Positions 17,987-26,216 are shown, counted from the stretch's first letter. The stretch is DNA of 38,056 nucleotides from Chitinophaga pinensis (GCA_945903305.1 CAMDOA010000020.1:1-38056), one strand, 5' to 3'. Notes: a model not told the origin generated them from the letters alone. Made by a program: numbers and translations.

Positions 17987-17994
17987 TACTTTTG
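17987..17994 (+). promoter_or_regulatory. -7 box upstream of osmC
   Basis: TACTTTTG is an exact match to the Bacteroidota -7 consensus TAnnTTTG. It lies 37 bases before the osmC ATG, in the divergent gap between osmC and the 17215-17973 gene. No good -33 TTTG was seen at the expected spacing. Confidence 0.5.
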
Positions 17995-18031
17995 ATTCGC
18001 TTTAAAAATGATGCATTAAAATAGAATAAAC

Positions 18032-18433
18032 ATGACAACAGAAATTGTTTACAAGGGAGAATTGCGTTGCGAAATGAAACACTTGAACTCAGGCGAACTG
18101 GTTATAACTGATGCACCAATTGATAATCATGGAAAAGGCCAAGCATTTTCACCAACCGATATTGTGGCGGCTGCTTGCGGAAGTTGCGCTTTAACAGTGA
18201 TGGGAATTGCTGCAAGAACGCATAATATTTTATTAGATGGAACAAAAGTTACTGTGTTAAAAGTGATGACCAGCAATCCACGAAAAATTTCGGAAGTGCA
18301 CTTGGATTTTTATTTTCCATCAAATAATTATTCGCAAAAAGAAAAAGATATTCTGGAACATACAGCCAAAACTTGTCCGGTGTTATTGAGTTTGAATAAG
18401 GAATTAAAACAGGATTTGAAATTTCATTATTGA
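18032..18433 (+). CDS. OsmC/Ohr-family peroxiredoxin-like protein
   Basis: A 133-residue cytoplasmic protein of the OsmC family, which reduces organic hydroperoxides by a two-cysteine mechanism. Cys49 and Cys52 lie in the helix AAACGSCALTVMG, and Cys115 is in HTAKTCPVLLSL. Cys52 and Cys115 match the family's peroxidatic and resolving pair by position. The TDIVAAACGSC motif places it with the YhfA-like/OsmC branch rather than classical Ohr. It is transcribed alone from a promoter with an exact TAnnTTTG box, and its stop is one base from the stop of the convergent TonB receptor gene. Confidence 0.9.
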   Translation: MTTEIVYKGELRCEMKHLNSGELVITDAPIDNHGKGQAFSPTDIVAAACGSCALTVMGIAARTHNILLDGTKVTVLKVMTSNPRKISEVHLDFYFPSNNYSQKEKDILEHTAKTCPVLLSLNKELKQDLKFHY

Positions 18434-18434
18434 A

Positions 18435-20807
18435 TCAGAATTCCAACACAATACCAATGCTTGGAAGAAGTGTTCCGGTTTGATTTTTTACAAAGTAGGT
18501 ATTGTAACGAAGCATATCATTTTGATTGATTAGCGGATTGCCTGATCCATCTCTGGCAACATCCAAGTAGGGTTGCAATTCAGCTTTGAAATTGTAGGCA
18601 TTCTGAATATCAATGTATGTGTTCAGGTTAAGTTTTTTGAAGAAGAATTTTTTATCAATTCTGAAATCTAACTGATGAAATGATTTTATCCGCTGACTGT
18701 TCAGCTGTGAAAAATCCAGCAATCCTCTTCCTGTAATATCCCAAACAGTAATCAACGAACTACGCGAAACATCGTAAGGTGTGAATGGTGCTCCTCCACT
18801 GTAGCGCCACTTCGCTCCTATTTCCCATGTCTTGCCAATTTTTTTTCCGGCAGTAATTGCAATCACAATTTGATTGTCCCATGATGATGGAATGAGTTTT
18901 TTATTTCGGTCGTCAAACAAACTTCTGTATAGTGTTACGGCCAACAATCCATAAAACCCTTTAAAATATTTTTGTTGGATTAATAATTCCACTCCATAAC
19001 TTTTTCCTTTCGAAGAAGAAAGGGCAGGTTCATTTCCAACCACACCAAAATCGCCTCCCATATTTGCAAGCGAAACAGAATCGCTGGTGAGAAAAGGATA
19101 ATTGCCATATAATTTATAAAATCCTTCAATTGCAAATCGAGTGTTTGTTTTGGTATTATATTCAGTACCAATAACAAGGTGCTTGCACGAAATATATTTT
19201 ATGCGGTTTTGTTTATTCACCAAAGTATTTGCTGAATCTCGATAACCAAGCACAGTATATGCCGGTATCTGATAATAAATTCCAGAATTAAAGTTCAATG
19301 AAATTTTTTCTGAAAGATTATAAGTGAATGAAACTCTCGGTGAAATTTGCTTCACTGGATTATTCATCTCATTCGAATAATCATTAATATCTGTTCGTGC
19401 TCCAAGTGAAACAATAAACCGCTCACCCGAAAATCCTTTTGTTGCCTGAGTGAATATCGAGAATTTACTGAACGCCAAATCTGAATTAAAATCAATCAAC
19501 TGTAATCCAAATGGTGTAGAAATCCGATTGAAAGTTTTGTTTTTGTACTGAACAAATTCATAACCTGCACCATAATTTATTTTCAACCCATTATGGTTGT
19601 AAGTATTTTCCAATCGCAATTTATTTTCAATTTCTTCTGATGAATATTTTAAAATCAGGAACTGAGACTCGTCGTTATTAAAATATTTTGTTGCCGTGTT
19701 TTTCAAATGATTTCGGCTGGCAACAATGGTTTGATAACTGTTGTTGGAAAAATGTTTATAGACAATTCCACCTGTGTAACTCCATTGTTCATTCGTTGGC
19801 AGGTATCCTAAAATATATTTCTGTTCGGGAGTAGAATCAGCAGAAAGATTCAAGGCAAAATTATCAATGGCACCTAACCCGATTAATGTGATTTCATTTT
19901 TTGTATTCAGTTTAATCCGTTGCTTATATTGAAAATCATTGTAGGTGGGAAGAAACGGTAATCCCAAAGTCTTAAATAAAAACTGCAGGTACGACCGTCG
20001 AACTGACAGTAAAAAAGTTGACTTCTTTGTTATTGGTCCTTCCAATGTTAAACCAATATCACTTGAACCAACAGTGGCAGTAAATCCAAGATGGTCGCTT
20101 CGTCCATCCTTTTGAGTGAAATTAAAAACCGAACTCAAAGTGTTTCCACGATTGGCCGAAAAAGCACCCGAATAAAATTCAACCTCTTTAATAAAATCAA
20201 CATTTATCATTCCAACCGGACCGCCCGACGAACCTTGCGTGGCAAAATGATTGATGTTCGGAACCTCTACACCATCCAGATAAAAACGATTTTCATTTGG
20301 TGCTCCACCTCTTATAATTATATCATTTCTGAAACTTACAGTATAAGACACACCTGGAAACGACTGAATCACTTTACTGATATCACGATTACCACCGGGG
20401 TTTCGTTGAATTTCATTTACTCCAATTGTTCGCAACGAAACCGGGCTCTCTTCTGATTTATTATACGAGCTTCCTAGCACCACCACTTCATTCAGTTCGT
20501 TCACAGTTTCCTCTAAACCAACATCAACTACAGCAGGTTTCGCATTGGTCACTTGAATTTCCAGAACAGATTTCTTTTTAAAACCTACATAACTTATTTC
20601 TAAGTTATAAAGGCCGGGCGCTAGATTTTTCAATTCGTAATTTCCATTCTCATCGGTTTGAATTCCATTAGTAGTGCCTGAAATTGCTACAGTTGCAAAT
20701 TCAATTGGCTGATTGGAAGTATTGTTAAATATTTTGCCTTTTATAATTCCGGATTGCGCAAAAAGATTTAACGGAAAAATTAACAAAGCGAAAAGAAATT
20801 TATTCAT
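18435..20807 (-). CDS. TonB-dependent outer-membrane receptor
   Basis: A 790-residue active-transport barrel. The signal peptide is residues 1-17 (NLFAQS). A carboxypeptidase-regulatory-like domain follows at about 20-105 (GIIKGKIFNNTSNQPIEFATV...YVGFKKKS), then a plug domain at about 120-235 (NPGGNRDISKVIQSFPGV, DIIIRGGAPNENRFYLDGVEVP). The beta-barrel runs to a C-terminal Phe (SIGIVLEF). The length is typical of receptors without a signalling domain. No SusD partner, siderophore gene or sigma/anti-sigma pair is adjacent, so the substrate is unknown. An exact -7 box (TATGTTTG, minus strand, 20857-20850) precedes the ATG by 42 bases. Confidence 0.95.
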   Translation of the reverse strand: MNKFLFALLIFPLNLFAQSGIIKGKIFNNTSNQPIEFATVAISGTTNGIQTDENGNYELKNLAPGLYNLEISYVGFKKKSVLEIQVTNAKPAVVDVGLEETVNELNEVVVLGSSYNKSEESPVSLRTIGVNEIQRNPGGNRDISKVIQSFPGVSYTVSFRNDIIIRGGAPNENRFYLDGVEVPNINHFATQGSSGGPVGMINVDFIKEVEFYSGAFSANRGNTLSSVFNFTQKDGRSDHLGFTATVGSSDIGLTLEGPITKKSTFLLSVRRSYLQFLFKTLGLPFLPTYNDFQYKQRIKLNTKNEITLIGLGAIDNFALNLSADSTPEQKYILGYLPTNEQWSYTGGIVYKHFSNNSYQTIVASRNHLKNTATKYFNNDESQFLILKYSSEEIENKLRLENTYNHNGLKINYGAGYEFVQYKNKTFNRISTPFGLQLIDFNSDLAFSKFSIFTQATKGFSGERFIVSLGARTDINDYSNEMNNPVKQISPRVSFTYNLSEKISLNFNSGIYYQIPAYTVLGYRDSANTLVNKQNRIKYISCKHLVIGTEYNTKTNTRFAIEGFYKLYGNYPFLTSDSVSLANMGGDFGVVGNEPALSSSKGKSYGVELLIQQKYFKGFYGLLAVTLYRSLFDDRNKKLIPSSWDNQIVIAITAGKKIGKTWEIGAKWRYSGGAPFTPYDVSRSSLITVWDITGRGLLDFSQLNSQRIKSFHQLDFRIDKKFFFKKLNLNTYIDIQNAYNFKAELQPYLDVARDGSGNPLINQNDMLRYNTYFVKNQTGTLLPSIGIVLEF

Positions 20808-20849
20808 GTTTGAAGAATACGATTAAAGTGAAAAATTATTTTATTCCGG

Positions 20850-20857
20850 CAAACATA
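20850..20857 (-). promoter_or_regulatory. -7 box of the TonB receptor gene
   Basis: Read on the minus strand this is TATGTTTG, an exact TAnnTTTG match, 42 bases upstream of the receptor ATG. It lies back to back with the -7 box at 20891-20898 of the divergent methyltransferase gene. The -33 element is weak. Confidence 0.55.
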
Positions 20858-20890
20858 ATTGACGCGGTTAGAATTAACAGATCGCCTTTA

Positions 20891-20898
20891 TACTTTTG
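20891..20898 (+). promoter_or_regulatory. -7 box of the methyltransferase cluster
   Basis: TACTTTTG matches TAnnTTTG exactly and lies 16 bases before the ATG at 20915. Its position argues that translation starts at 20915 and not at the TTG at 20810, which would put the promoter inside the coding region. Confidence 0.6.
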
Positions 20899-20914
20899 TC
20901 CACTTAAATTTGGT

Positions 20915-21649
20915 ATGAAACAAGAGTGGTTTGAAAGCTGGTTCGATTCGCCCTACTATAAATTATTGTATCGTCATCGCGATGAAACAGAAGCGGCTGC
21001 TTTTATAAAAAAATTACTTGAAGAAATTCATTTAGAAAAAGGTGCTAAAATTTTAGATATGCCTTGTGGCAATGGCCGGCACGCATTAGTGATGGCTGAA
21101 ATGGGCTACGATGTAACTGGCACAGACTTATCGGAACGGAATATTTCGGAGGCCTTACTGAATACTCTGCCCAACCTTCATTTTTTTGAGTACGACATGC
21201 GAAATCAACTTAATTCAAATGAATTTGATTTAGTCATGAATCTGTTTACAAGCTTTGGTTATTTTGAATCAGAAGAGGAAAACAGAAGAGCTATGCAATC
21301 ATTAGCGCAGTCATTAAAGCAAGGTGGAGTTTTAGTGATAGATTTTTTTAATGATAATTCGCTGCGGAAAAATTTAAAATCATCAGATTTTACAGCTTTT
21401 GAAAATATTGAATTTTTTATTGAACGGAAAATCGAAAATAATTTTGTAGTAAAATCAATTATAGTAAAAGATGGAAACTTTAAATATAATTTTGAAGAGC
21501 GGGTTCAATTATTAGAGTTAAAAGATTTCGAACAATTTTATTCACCATTCGGATTGGTAACTGAAAATCTTTATGGCGATTACCAGTTAAATCCATTCGA
21601 TGAAAATTCAGAACGATTAATAATCATAGCAAGAAAAAAAAATGATTGA
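20915..21649 (+). CDS. Class I SAM-dependent methyltransferase
   Basis: A 244-residue cytoplasmic methyltransferase with a Rossmann fold. Motif I is ILDMPCGNGRHA (about residues 46-57), with the acidic residue Asp71 at the end of strand 2 (VTGTDLS). The post-motif region contains DLVMNLFTSFGYF and GGVLVIDFFN, typical of the Methyltransf_11/25 group. The open frame extends upstream to a TTG at 20810, but those extra 35 codons look non-coding and contain the -7 box at 20891-20898, so the ATG at 20915 (MKQEWFESWF) is chosen. The substrate is unknown. Its stop overlaps the next gene by 8 bases, and it is the first gene of a five-gene cluster. Confidence 0.88.
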   Translation: MKQEWFESWFDSPYYKLLYRHRDETEAAAFIKKLLEEIHLEKGAKILDMPCGNGRHALVMAEMGYDVTGTDLSERNISEALLNTLPNLHFFEYDMRNQLNSNEFDLVMNLFTSFGYFESEEENRRAMQSLAQSLKQGGVLVIDFFNDNSLRKNLKSSDFTAFENIEFFIERKIENNFVVKSIIVKDGNFKYNFEERVQLLELKDFEQFYSPFGLVTENLYGDYQLNPFDENSERLIIIARKKND

Positions 21650-22220
21650 TTGGTTGATTGAATTGGATAAAAAATTATTTCTGCTCATTCACAATGGAAT
21701 GAGCAATTCGTTTTTTGATTTCATAATGCCATGGATTCGCAATAAATATTTCTGGATTCCCATTTATATAGTATTCATTTTATTGATGATTTATTATTTC
21801 AGAAAAAAAAGTTGGTTAGTTATCCTTTCAGCTTTTGCAGTTGTTGGTATTGCTGATTTCATCAGTAGTGGAATTTTAAAACCAATGTTTCATCGCTTGC
21901 GTCCGTTTCATAATCCTGATTTGATTTCACACATTCATCAAGTAATTTCATTTGGTTCAGGTTTCAGTTTTGTTTCATCGCATGCTGCAAATCATTATGC
22001 CCTTGCCGTTTTTATTGGCATAATATTCAAAGAAAAAATAAACTGGTTGTTTCCGGTTCTGCTTTGCTGGGCCACACTTATTTGTTTTGCTCAGGTATAT
22101 GTTGCCTATCATTATCCTGCTGATATTGTTGCTGGTTCGGTGGTTGGAATAATTCCTGCAACATTTGCAGCATACATAGTTAATTATTGGTTAAAGAAAT
22201 CATCTTCGCATCTGAAATGA
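21642..22220 (+). CDS. PAP2-family membrane phosphatase
   Basis: A 192-residue inner-membrane protein with about five membrane helices. The PAP2 motifs are Lys80-x6-Arg87-Pro88 (KPMFHRLRP), SSHA at 112-115 with catalytic His114, and AQVYVAYHYPAD at 150-161 with His157 and Asp161. The usual SR of the third motif is AQ here, so the motif-3 Arg is replaced by Gln151; I recall this replacement in other Bacteroidota members. Members dephosphorylate undecaprenyl diphosphate, phosphatidylglycerol phosphate or lipid A. Which substrate applies is open. The start overlaps the methyltransferase, and its stop overlaps the next start (ATGA). Confidence 0.9.
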   Translation: MIDWLIELDKKLFLLIHNGMSNSFFDFIMPWIRNKYFWIPIYIVFILLMIYYFRKKSWLVILSAFAVVGIADFISSGILKPMFHRLRPFHNPDLISHIHQVISFGSGFSFVSSHAANHYALAVFIGIIFKEKINWLFPVLLCWATLICFAQVYVAYHYPADIVAGSVVGIIPATFAAYIVNYWLKKSSSHLK

Positions 22221-22927
22221 ATCATCTGTTCGAAATATTTATTTTGTTTATCGCCCCAATCATAGGCGCTATCGTTGCGTTATTCATCAAGCGAAACGAC
22301 GATGCTTATTTTAAACTTGTGCTTGCTTTCAGCGGCGCATTTTTATTCAGTGTGATGTTGTTACATCTGCTTCCTGAAATTTATCAAAGTCAGGGAATAA
22401 CAGCCGGAATTTTTATGCTGATTGGTTTTTTTATTCAGGTAATACTTGAACAGGCAACTCGCGGAATTGAACATGGTCACTTTCATCATCACAGTGAAAG
22501 CAATTCATTTTTAATTTCACTTTTTATTGGGTTAAGTGTTCATTCATTTTTTGATGGAATACCAGCTACACATATGCATAGCGACGATCACCAGCATTCT
22601 TCGCTGCTTTATGGCATTGCATTACACAAAGTTCCGGAGGGTTTCGCCCTGGCAAGTATTTTTCTTTTTTCAAAATTCTCTAGAAACAAAACATTTATTA
22701 TCGTTTTGTTGTTTTCATTAATTGCGCCATTTGGTTCAGTTGTTTCTTCATTCATTCAGGAAAATAACAGTAGTTATTATCCGCTCTTGCTTGCAGTTGT
22801 TGCGGGTTCACTTTTGCATGTTTCAACAACCATTTTATTTGAATCGGAAAGTGGTAAGCATGCTTTTACTTTTAAAAAAATTCTGGCTATTTCATTCGGC
22901 GTCATGCTCGCTTTACTCTCACTTTAA
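22217..22927 (+). CDS. ZIP-family metal transporter
   Basis: A 236-residue inner-membrane protein with about eight helices. Hallmarks are HSFFDGI (His109, Asp113) in helix IV and LHKVPEG (His137, Glu141) in helix V, the metal-binding pair of ZIP transporters. A His-rich loop (about 86-127, HGHFHHH and HMHSDDHQH) resembles the metal-sensing loop of the family. Zn2+ or another divalent cation is the likely substrate. The ATG at 22217 overlaps the PAP2 stop (ATGA) and gives a proper first helix. A start 10 codons earlier is possible but would extend into PAP2. No metalloregulator site was found. Confidence 0.9.
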   Translation: MNHLFEIFILFIAPIIGAIVALFIKRNDDAYFKLVLAFSGAFLFSVMLLHLLPEIYQSQGITAGIFMLIGFFIQVILEQATRGIEHGHFHHHSESNSFLISLFIGLSVHSFFDGIPATHMHSDDHQHSSLLYGIALHKVPEGFALASIFLFSKFSRNKTFIIVLLFSLIAPFGSVVSSFIQENNSSYYPLLLAVVAGSLLHVSTTILFESESGKHAFTFKKILAISFGVMLALLSL

Positions 22928-22939
22928 TAAAAATGTAAA

Positions 22940-23719
22940 ATGTCATTCGAATTCATCATTGTAAATCCGCAGGCCGAAAAACAGGTTGCGCTCATTCAAC
23001 TCAATCGACCGAAAGAATTAAATGCGTTGAACCTGCAACTCATGGGCGAATTGCGCGATGCTTTAAAAGAATTAGATTCCAACGATGAAGTGCGCGCCAT
23101 TATCATCACCGGAAACGAAAAAGCTTTTGCTGCCGGTGCTGATATAAAACAGATGGCTGGTAAAACAGCCATTGATATGATGAACATTGATCAGTTCAGT
23201 ACCTGGGACCAGATAAAAAAAACGAAGAAGCCAATTATTGCAGCCGTTTCAGGTTTTGCGTTGGGAGGTGGTTGTGAATTAATGATGCATTGCGATATGA
23301 TTGTTGCCGCTGAGTCAGCACGAATAGGTCAGCCCGAAATCAAAATCGGTGTGATGCCCGGTGCCGGGGGAACACAACGATTAACGCGCGCTGTTGGAAA
23401 AGCGCTCGCCATGGAAATGGTGCTAGCCGGAAAATTTATTACTGCTGATGAAGCTTTGCGAGCCGGTTTAATAAATAAAGTAGTGCCGAACGAAATGTAT
23501 TTGAAAGAAGCGTTTTCATTGGCAAAACAAATTGCCGATAAATCGCCCATTGCAATAAAACTAGCAAAAGAAGCTGTACTTGCTGCATTCAATACTTCAT
23601 TGGATGAGGGATTAATTTTTGAGCGGAAAAATTTTTATTTGTGCTTTGCATCAGAAGATCAGAAGGAAGGCATGAACGCATTTATTGAAAAAAGAAACGC
23701 CTTGTTTTCCGGAAAATAA
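22940..23719 (+). CDS. Enoyl-CoA hydratase/isomerase family protein
   Basis: A 259-residue crotonase-fold enzyme, about the usual length. It has the oxyanion-hole segments AFAAGADI (62-69) and FALGGGCEL (106-114). The catalytic glutamate pair Glu113 and Glu133 is spaced 20 residues apart, as in rat enoyl-CoA hydratase (Glu144/Glu164). The signature continues with GVMPGAGGTQRL. It probably hydrates trans-2-enoyl-CoA in fatty-acid or amino-acid breakdown. It lies 12 bases after the ZIP gene and can be co-transcribed. A dienoyl-CoA-reductase-like SDR is encoded close by on the other strand (24490-25356), consistent with an unsaturated fatty-acid beta-oxidation theme. Confidence 0.93.
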   Translation: MSFEFIIVNPQAEKQVALIQLNRPKELNALNLQLMGELRDALKELDSNDEVRAIIITGNEKAFAAGADIKQMAGKTAIDMMNIDQFSTWDQIKKTKKPIIAAVSGFALGGGCELMMHCDMIVAAESARIGQPEIKIGVMPGAGGTQRLTRAVGKALAMEMVLAGKFITADEALRAGLINKVVPNEMYLKEAFSLAKQIADKSPIAIKLAKEAVLAAFNTSLDEGLIFERKNFYLCFASEDQKEGMNAFIEKRNALFSGK

Positions 23720-23748
23720 ATAGTCAAAACCATTTCATAAAACATACA

Positions 23749-24480
23749 ATGAAACAAGCTATTAAAAACGCTTTTAAAAAAATAATCCGGCTATCAGGTA
23801 AAACATTTTTACCCATTAATACTTATCAGGAATCATTGGAATTGGTAAAATATGATTGGCTTAAGAATAAAAACATAAAAACAATTTTGGATATTGGTGC
23901 CAATGACGGTGGTTTTATCAGACGGTATCGGGCCGTATTTCCTGATGCTATGATTTACGCTTTTGAAGCAATGCCGGACCCATTTAAAAGATTGAACGAA
24001 AAACTTGTTTCTGATAAAAAGTTGAAAACATTTAATGTAGCCTTATCAAATTATAAAGGTGAAGTTGATTTTTATGTTTCATCCAATGAAGGTTCAAGTT
24101 CGTTGCTGCAAATGGAAGAAGTTCATAAAATCAATTTTCCATCTTCGGCAAAAAATCATTTGATTAAAGTAAAATGCGATTTGCTCGACAATTTTCTGAC
24201 GGAATTGAACATTGAATCTGCTGTGATGATGAAATTGGATGTACAGGGAGCTGAAAAATTAGTGTTGGAAGGTTCAACAAAAACACTGGAAATGGTGGAT
24301 GTAATTTACAGCGAAGTAAATTTTGTAGAATTATATAAAGATGCTGTTTTGGTAACTGATTTAATTCTGATATTAAAAAAATACAAATTCAATTTCGCAG
24401 GAATTGAAAATACTTTCCAGAGTTTAATTGATGGAAGTTTTACTCATGGCGATGCCATATTTGTTAAGGAAAAAAAATAG
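23749..24480 (+). CDS. FkbM-family methyltransferase
   Basis: A 243-residue protein with the FkbM domain: motif I ILDIGANDGGF (residues 46-56), AFEAMPDPFKRL near 75, the Ser/Thr-rich EGSSSLL stretch near 117, and MKLDVQGAEKLVLEG near 163-177, where FkbM proteins read KxDxEGxE. FkbM enzymes O-methylate sugars or polyketides, so a role in modifying surface glycans is plausible. It lies 29 bases after the enoyl-CoA hydratase gene and is the last gene of the plus-strand cluster. Only ten bases separate its stop from the convergent SDR. Confidence 0.9.
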   Translation: MKQAIKNAFKKIIRLSGKTFLPINTYQESLELVKYDWLKNKNIKTILDIGANDGGFIRRYRAVFPDAMIYAFEAMPDPFKRLNEKLVSDKKLKTFNVALSNYKGEVDFYVSSNEGSSSLLQMEEVHKINFPSSAKNHLIKVKCDLLDNFLTELNIESAVMMKLDVQGAEKLVLEGSTKTLEMVDVIYSEVNFVELYKDAVLVTDLILILKKYKFNFAGIENTFQSLIDGSFTHGDAIFVKEKK

Positions 24481-24489
24481 AATATATTT

Positions 24490-25356
24490 TTAGCTTTTTT
24501 CTTTCCGCATTTGCTCCCACATATCCCACGCCTCCTTTGGTATTATATTAAAGTGAGTGAACTGCCCTGCGTTGTATAGCCATTCGCCGCCATCAATCAC
24601 CACCACCTCACCATTTATATATCCTGAGAAATCAGAAATTAAATACGAAGCAAGGTTGGCAAGTTCTTCATGATTGCCAACTCTCTTCAAGGGTAATCGC
24701 TGCATTGGATCAATAATTTTTTGTAGTGGCTCGGGAAACAATCTGGTCCATGCACCTTCTGTAGGAAAAGGCCCAGGCGCAATGGCATTGCTTCTGATAT
24801 TATACTTTGCCCATTCTGCTGCAAGTGATCGTGTGAGAGCCATTACACCCGCTTTTGCACACGCTGATGGAACTACAAAACCGGAACCTGTAAATGCATA
24901 AGTGGTTACAATGTTCAGCATGTTGCCCTCACATTTATTTTCAATCCAGTATTTTCCAAAAGCCAACGAACAGTTATAAGTTCCTTTCAAAACAATATCA
25001 ACTACAGTATCAAACGCTTTGGCTGATAACCTTTCTGTAGGGCTGATAAAATTTCCAGCAGCATTGTTTAACAAGGTGGTCACTTTCCCAAACTCCGATA
25101 CTGTTTTTTGCAACATATTTTCAACCTCCTCATACTTGCGCACATCGCACACTATCGGCAAAACTTTGTTTCCTGAAAGAACTGAAATATCATTCGCAGT
25201 TTTTTCAAGTACTTCTTTTTTTCTGCTGGTGATAACTACTGAAGCACCAAGTTGCGAAAGCATCTCACTTATGCTTTTTCCTAACCCAGTTCCACCTCCT
25301 GTCACAACAATTACCTTACCCTTTAACGCATCTTCGCGTAACATCAAGTTTTTCAT
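24490..25356 (-). CDS. SDR-family oxidoreductase, 2,4-dienoyl-CoA reductase-like
   Basis: A 288-residue Rossmann enzyme. The cofactor motif TGGGTGLG is at 19-26 and NNAAGNF at 97-103. The Tyr of the classical YxxxK pair is absent: the site reads S164-A-C-A-K168, as in peroxisomal-type 2,4-dienoyl-CoA reductases, whose NxAAGNF motif it also shares. The C-terminal GPFPTEGAWTRLFP and DGGEW segments fit that group. It probably reduces 2,4-dienoyl-CoA with NADPH during breakdown of unsaturated fatty acids, complementing the enoyl-CoA hydratase next door. The 138-base gap behind its start holds no exact TAnnTTTG box. Confidence 0.87.
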   Translation of the reverse strand: MKNLMLREDALKGKVIVVTGGGTGLGKSISEMLSQLGASVVITSRKKEVLEKTANDISVLSGNKVLPIVCDVRKYEEVENMLQKTVSEFGKVTTLLNNAAGNFISPTERLSAKAFDTVVDIVLKGTYNCSLAFGKYWIENKCEGNMLNIVTTYAFTGSGFVVPSACAKAGVMALTRSLAAEWAKYNIRSNAIAPGPFPTEGAWTRLFPEPLQKIIDPMQRLPLKRVGNHEELANLASYLISDFSGYINGEVVVIDGGEWLYNAGQFTHFNIIPKEAWDMWEQMRKEKS

Positions 25357-25494
25357 GAACAGAAATTTTATTTTTTTAAATGAAATTAAAAGTCAAAGTA
25401 AATCAAAGATTTATTTAATAGTCGATGTAAAAATGTATTTCAGCTTTGCTCAATCGTATTACTTATAACAAGAAATCAATAACTAATAACATTC

Positions 25495-26058
25495 TTAATT
25501 CAATGATGGATCATCTGGCAGGTTGGATAATAATTTAAATTTTTCTCCCATATTTTTTAATACTGCTCTCCACATATTACCGGCTTCTGAAGAAAAAATA
25601 TAATCGCTGCTTGCCTCAACAATAATCCAGGCTTTCTCATTACACTCCAAATCCAATTGTCCTTCATCCCAGCCACTGTAGCCAAGAAAAAATTTTACTT
25701 CATTTTCTTTTATCTGCTTGGTGTCGAGCAATACTTTTAGCTGCTCAAAATCGCCGCCCCAAAAAACACCATTTATCACCTCAATACTATCTTCAATTAA
25801 ATCGCCGCGGCAATGTAAAAAGTGTAGCGTGTCGTTTTGCACAGGACCTCCTAAAAACAATTGCGCTTTTAATTCCGGAAAATCCTGCACCGCCTGATTA
25901 ATAGTTAAATCCAATGGCCGGTTCAACACAAATCCAAAGGTTCCGTTCTCATTGTGTTCACATAAAAATAAAACGGATGAACGAAAATTATCATCAGCCA
26001 TGTACGGTTCTGATAAAAGAAAACAGCCAGCCTCCGGAATTGATAATTGTTTTTGCAC
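25495..26058 (-). CDS. YqgE/AlgH family protein
   Basis: A 187-residue cytoplasmic protein of the UPF0301 (YqgE/AlgH) family. The N-terminal motif GCFLLSEPYMADDNFRSSVLFL, then FGFVLNRPL, FLGGPVQND and GYSGWDEGQL are all diagnostic. The molecular function is unknown; AlgH was linked to alginate regulation in Pseudomonas, which says little here. The frame starts at GTG (26058). A candidate -7 element (TATTTTCG, minus strand, 26070-26063) ends only four bases upstream, so the mRNA may be nearly leaderless. It is likely monocistronic. Confidence 0.92.
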   Translation of the reverse strand: MQKQLSIPEAGCFLLSEPYMADDNFRSSVLFLCEHNENGTFGFVLNRPLDLTINQAVQDFPELKAQLFLGGPVQNDTLHFLHCRGDLIEDSIEVINGVFWGGDFEQLKVLLDTKQIKENEVKFFLGYSGWDEGQLDLECNEKAWIIVEASSDYIFSSEAGNMWRAVLKNMGEKFKLLSNLPDDPSLN

Positions 26059-26062
26059 TTGG

Positions 26063-26070
26063 CGAAAATA
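26063..26070 (-). promoter_or_regulatory. Candidate -7 element of yqgE
   Basis: On the minus strand the sequence reads TATTTTCG, one base off TAnnTTTG. The same octamer occurs before the lipoprotein gene (26188-26195) and sucC (29535-29542). The GTG start codon is only four bases away. Confidence 0.35.
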
Positions 26071-26187
26071 AATAATCCAGTCTTTATTTCGTGTTGCTGA
26101 ATAAAATTATTTCAGTTGATTACTCTGATATTTTCCTTTCCATAAAAATTCATTTTGGTTCAACCCAAATAATTAATGGCAGAATAT

Positions 26188-26195
26188 TATTTTCG
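26188..26195 (+). promoter_or_regulatory. Candidate -7 element of the lipoprotein gene
   Basis: TATTTTCG, a one-mismatch TAnnTTTG box, lies 21 bases before the ATG at 26217. An imperfect inverted repeat (ATTTTGGT and ACCCAAAT, around 26152-26170) lies upstream and could be a regulatory site or chance. Confidence 0.35.
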
Positions 26196-26216
26196 CATTC
26201 TAAAAAAAACAGACCC

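Noticed and set aside
20810-20914. N-terminal 35-codon extension of the methyltransferase from a TTG start
   Set aside because: The extension is not family-like, an exact TAnnTTTG promoter box lies inside it, and a good ATG follows at 20915.
22187-22216. Longer ZIP transporter start ten codons upstream
   Set aside because: It lies inside the PAP2 coding region. The ATG at 22217 gives an ATGA overlap and a normal first helix.
25469-25494. A possible further heptanucleotide array (units such as AACTAAT) next to yqgE
   Set aside because: Only two units agree well. The period is too degenerate to count with the four clear arrays.
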